DNA of 64,000 bases from Caulobacter sp. NIBR1757 (GTDB lineage: Bacteria > Pseudomonadota > Alphaproteobacteria > Caulobacterales > Caulobacteraceae). The stretch is from NCBI RefSeq assembly GCF_027912495.1, contig NZ_CP115463.1, forward strand, positions 1-64,000. The letters are read 5' to 3'. The position numbers and the translations under genes are program-made. The notes beneath the pieces are model-generated. The model made no database searches. It had not been told where the DNA came from and was given only the letters and a program-made list of their open reading frames with translations. Below, one piece after another: positions 63,596 to 64,000 of this stretch; position 1 is the first letter of the stretch, and every line of letters begins with the position of its first letter.

Positions 63596-64000
63596 TCAAA
63601 GCAGCCCGTGCGCCTTCAACGTCGGCGCCAGGGCCGACGGGTCGGTGAAATGCAGCACATGGAAGCCGAGCTCGGCCGCCGCCGCGATGTTCACCGCGCC
63701 GTCATCGACGAACAGCAGCTGGTCCGGTCGCAGGCCTGCCCGCTCGCTGGCCAAGGCGTAGATCGCCGGTTCGGGCTTGATCAACCCCTCGTCGCCGGAG
63801 ACAACCACCGCCTTCAGGTGCCGCACCGCCGGGGCCATCGGCGCGATGGTCGGCCAGACCGGCCCGGCCATGTTGGTCAGGCCGAACTGCGGCACGCCTC
63901 GCGCCGCCAGGGCTTCCATGGCCTGTTCAGTCTCTTCGATCACCCCGCCGAACATCTCGTCCCAGCGGTCCCACCAGGCGCGGATTTCCGCCTCGTGCTC
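63596..64000 (-). CDS. HAD-family hydrolase (partial, 5' end beyond the window)
   Basis: C-terminal 134 residues of a haloacid-dehalogenase-fold phosphatase. Visible motifs are motif II FGLTNM (Thr), the motif III lysine in GLIKPEPAIYAL and motif IV LLFVDDGAVNIAAAAELG. Upstream residues EIRAWWDRWDEMFGGVI continue the open frame to the window edge, so the N-terminal DxDxT motif I lies outside. The group resembles the YihX/PGP-like subfamily IA phosphatases. Substrate unknown. Confidence 0.88.
   Translation of the reverse strand, partial: EHEAEIRAWWDRWDEMFGGVIEETEQAMEALAARGVPQFGLTNMAGPVWPTIAPMAPAVRHLKAVVVSGDEGLIKPEPAIYALASERAGLRPDQLLFVDDGAVNIAAAAELGFHVLHFTDPSALAPTLKAHGLL

Overview
The window is high-GC DNA (roughly 68-70% by eye) from an alphaproteobacterium of the order Caulobacterales, closest in feel to Caulobacter/Phenylobacterium. 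This rests on the DnaA, DnaK/DnaJ and GlnD-MurJ-TrpS sequences, and on a TacA-like sigma54 regulator and a GapR-like (DUF2312) protein lying close together, as I recall for C. crescentus (CC_3315 and CC_3319). The window opens at dnaA, the conventional start of the chromosome record. The other side of the window ends inside a HAD-family hydrolase.

Layout. 0-16.8 kb is a core housekeeping region on the + strand: dnaA, (minus-strand dienelactone hydrolase and alkB), dnaK, dnaJ, a secreted protein, mutS, a small secreted protein, glnD, murJ, trpS. 16.9-26.4 kb is an accessory block. It holds an operon of a ferritin-like protein with a Cys-rich tail, a DUF692 multinuclear iron oxidase (MNIO), a DUF2063 partner and possibly a thioredoxin-reductase-like flavoprotein. 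It also holds two tandem CYP153-like P450 genes (the first-transcribed one frameshifted), a chemotaxis receptor and a small TonB-C-like protein. 26.5-34 kb carries an Nfu protein, a nitroreductase, an alpha/beta hydrolase, two tandem Tat-exported S9 peptidases and a D-2-hydroxyacid dehydrogenase. 34.4-39.2 kb carries an SH3 lipoprotein, fabA-fabB, a Tat-exported D-amino-acid-oxidase-like protein and fabI. 39.2-42.5 kb is an emrA-emrB-tetR efflux operon with a visible operator. 43.6-53 kb is a long, tightly packed minus-strand cluster: tsaE-amgK-murU, then addB-addA and trxA. 53-57 kb carries an acyltransferase, an M3 oligopeptidase and a Tat esterase. 57-61.4 kb carries a hybrid histidine kinase, a TacA-like regulator and a secreted protein. 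61.4-62.8 kb is a complete IS1111-group IS110 element. The window then ends with a conserved hypothetical, gapR and the partial HAD hydrolase.

Intergenic space is dominated by several families of long (about 85-210 bp) palindromic repeats. Two copies are interrupted, and undisturbed copies in this same window show the empty sites exactly. One carries the IS1111-type element. The other carries a 169-bp MITE-like insert with 20-bp terminal inverted repeats and a perfect 10-bp target duplication.

The most interesting biology is the 16.9-20.6 kb operon. The ten-cysteine tail of the ferritin-like protein resembles MNIO-modified 'bufferin' precursor peptides, which suggests a self-contained enzyme-plus-substrate fusion served by the adjacent MNIO. 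All functional statements are from sequence reading only; no database search was run.
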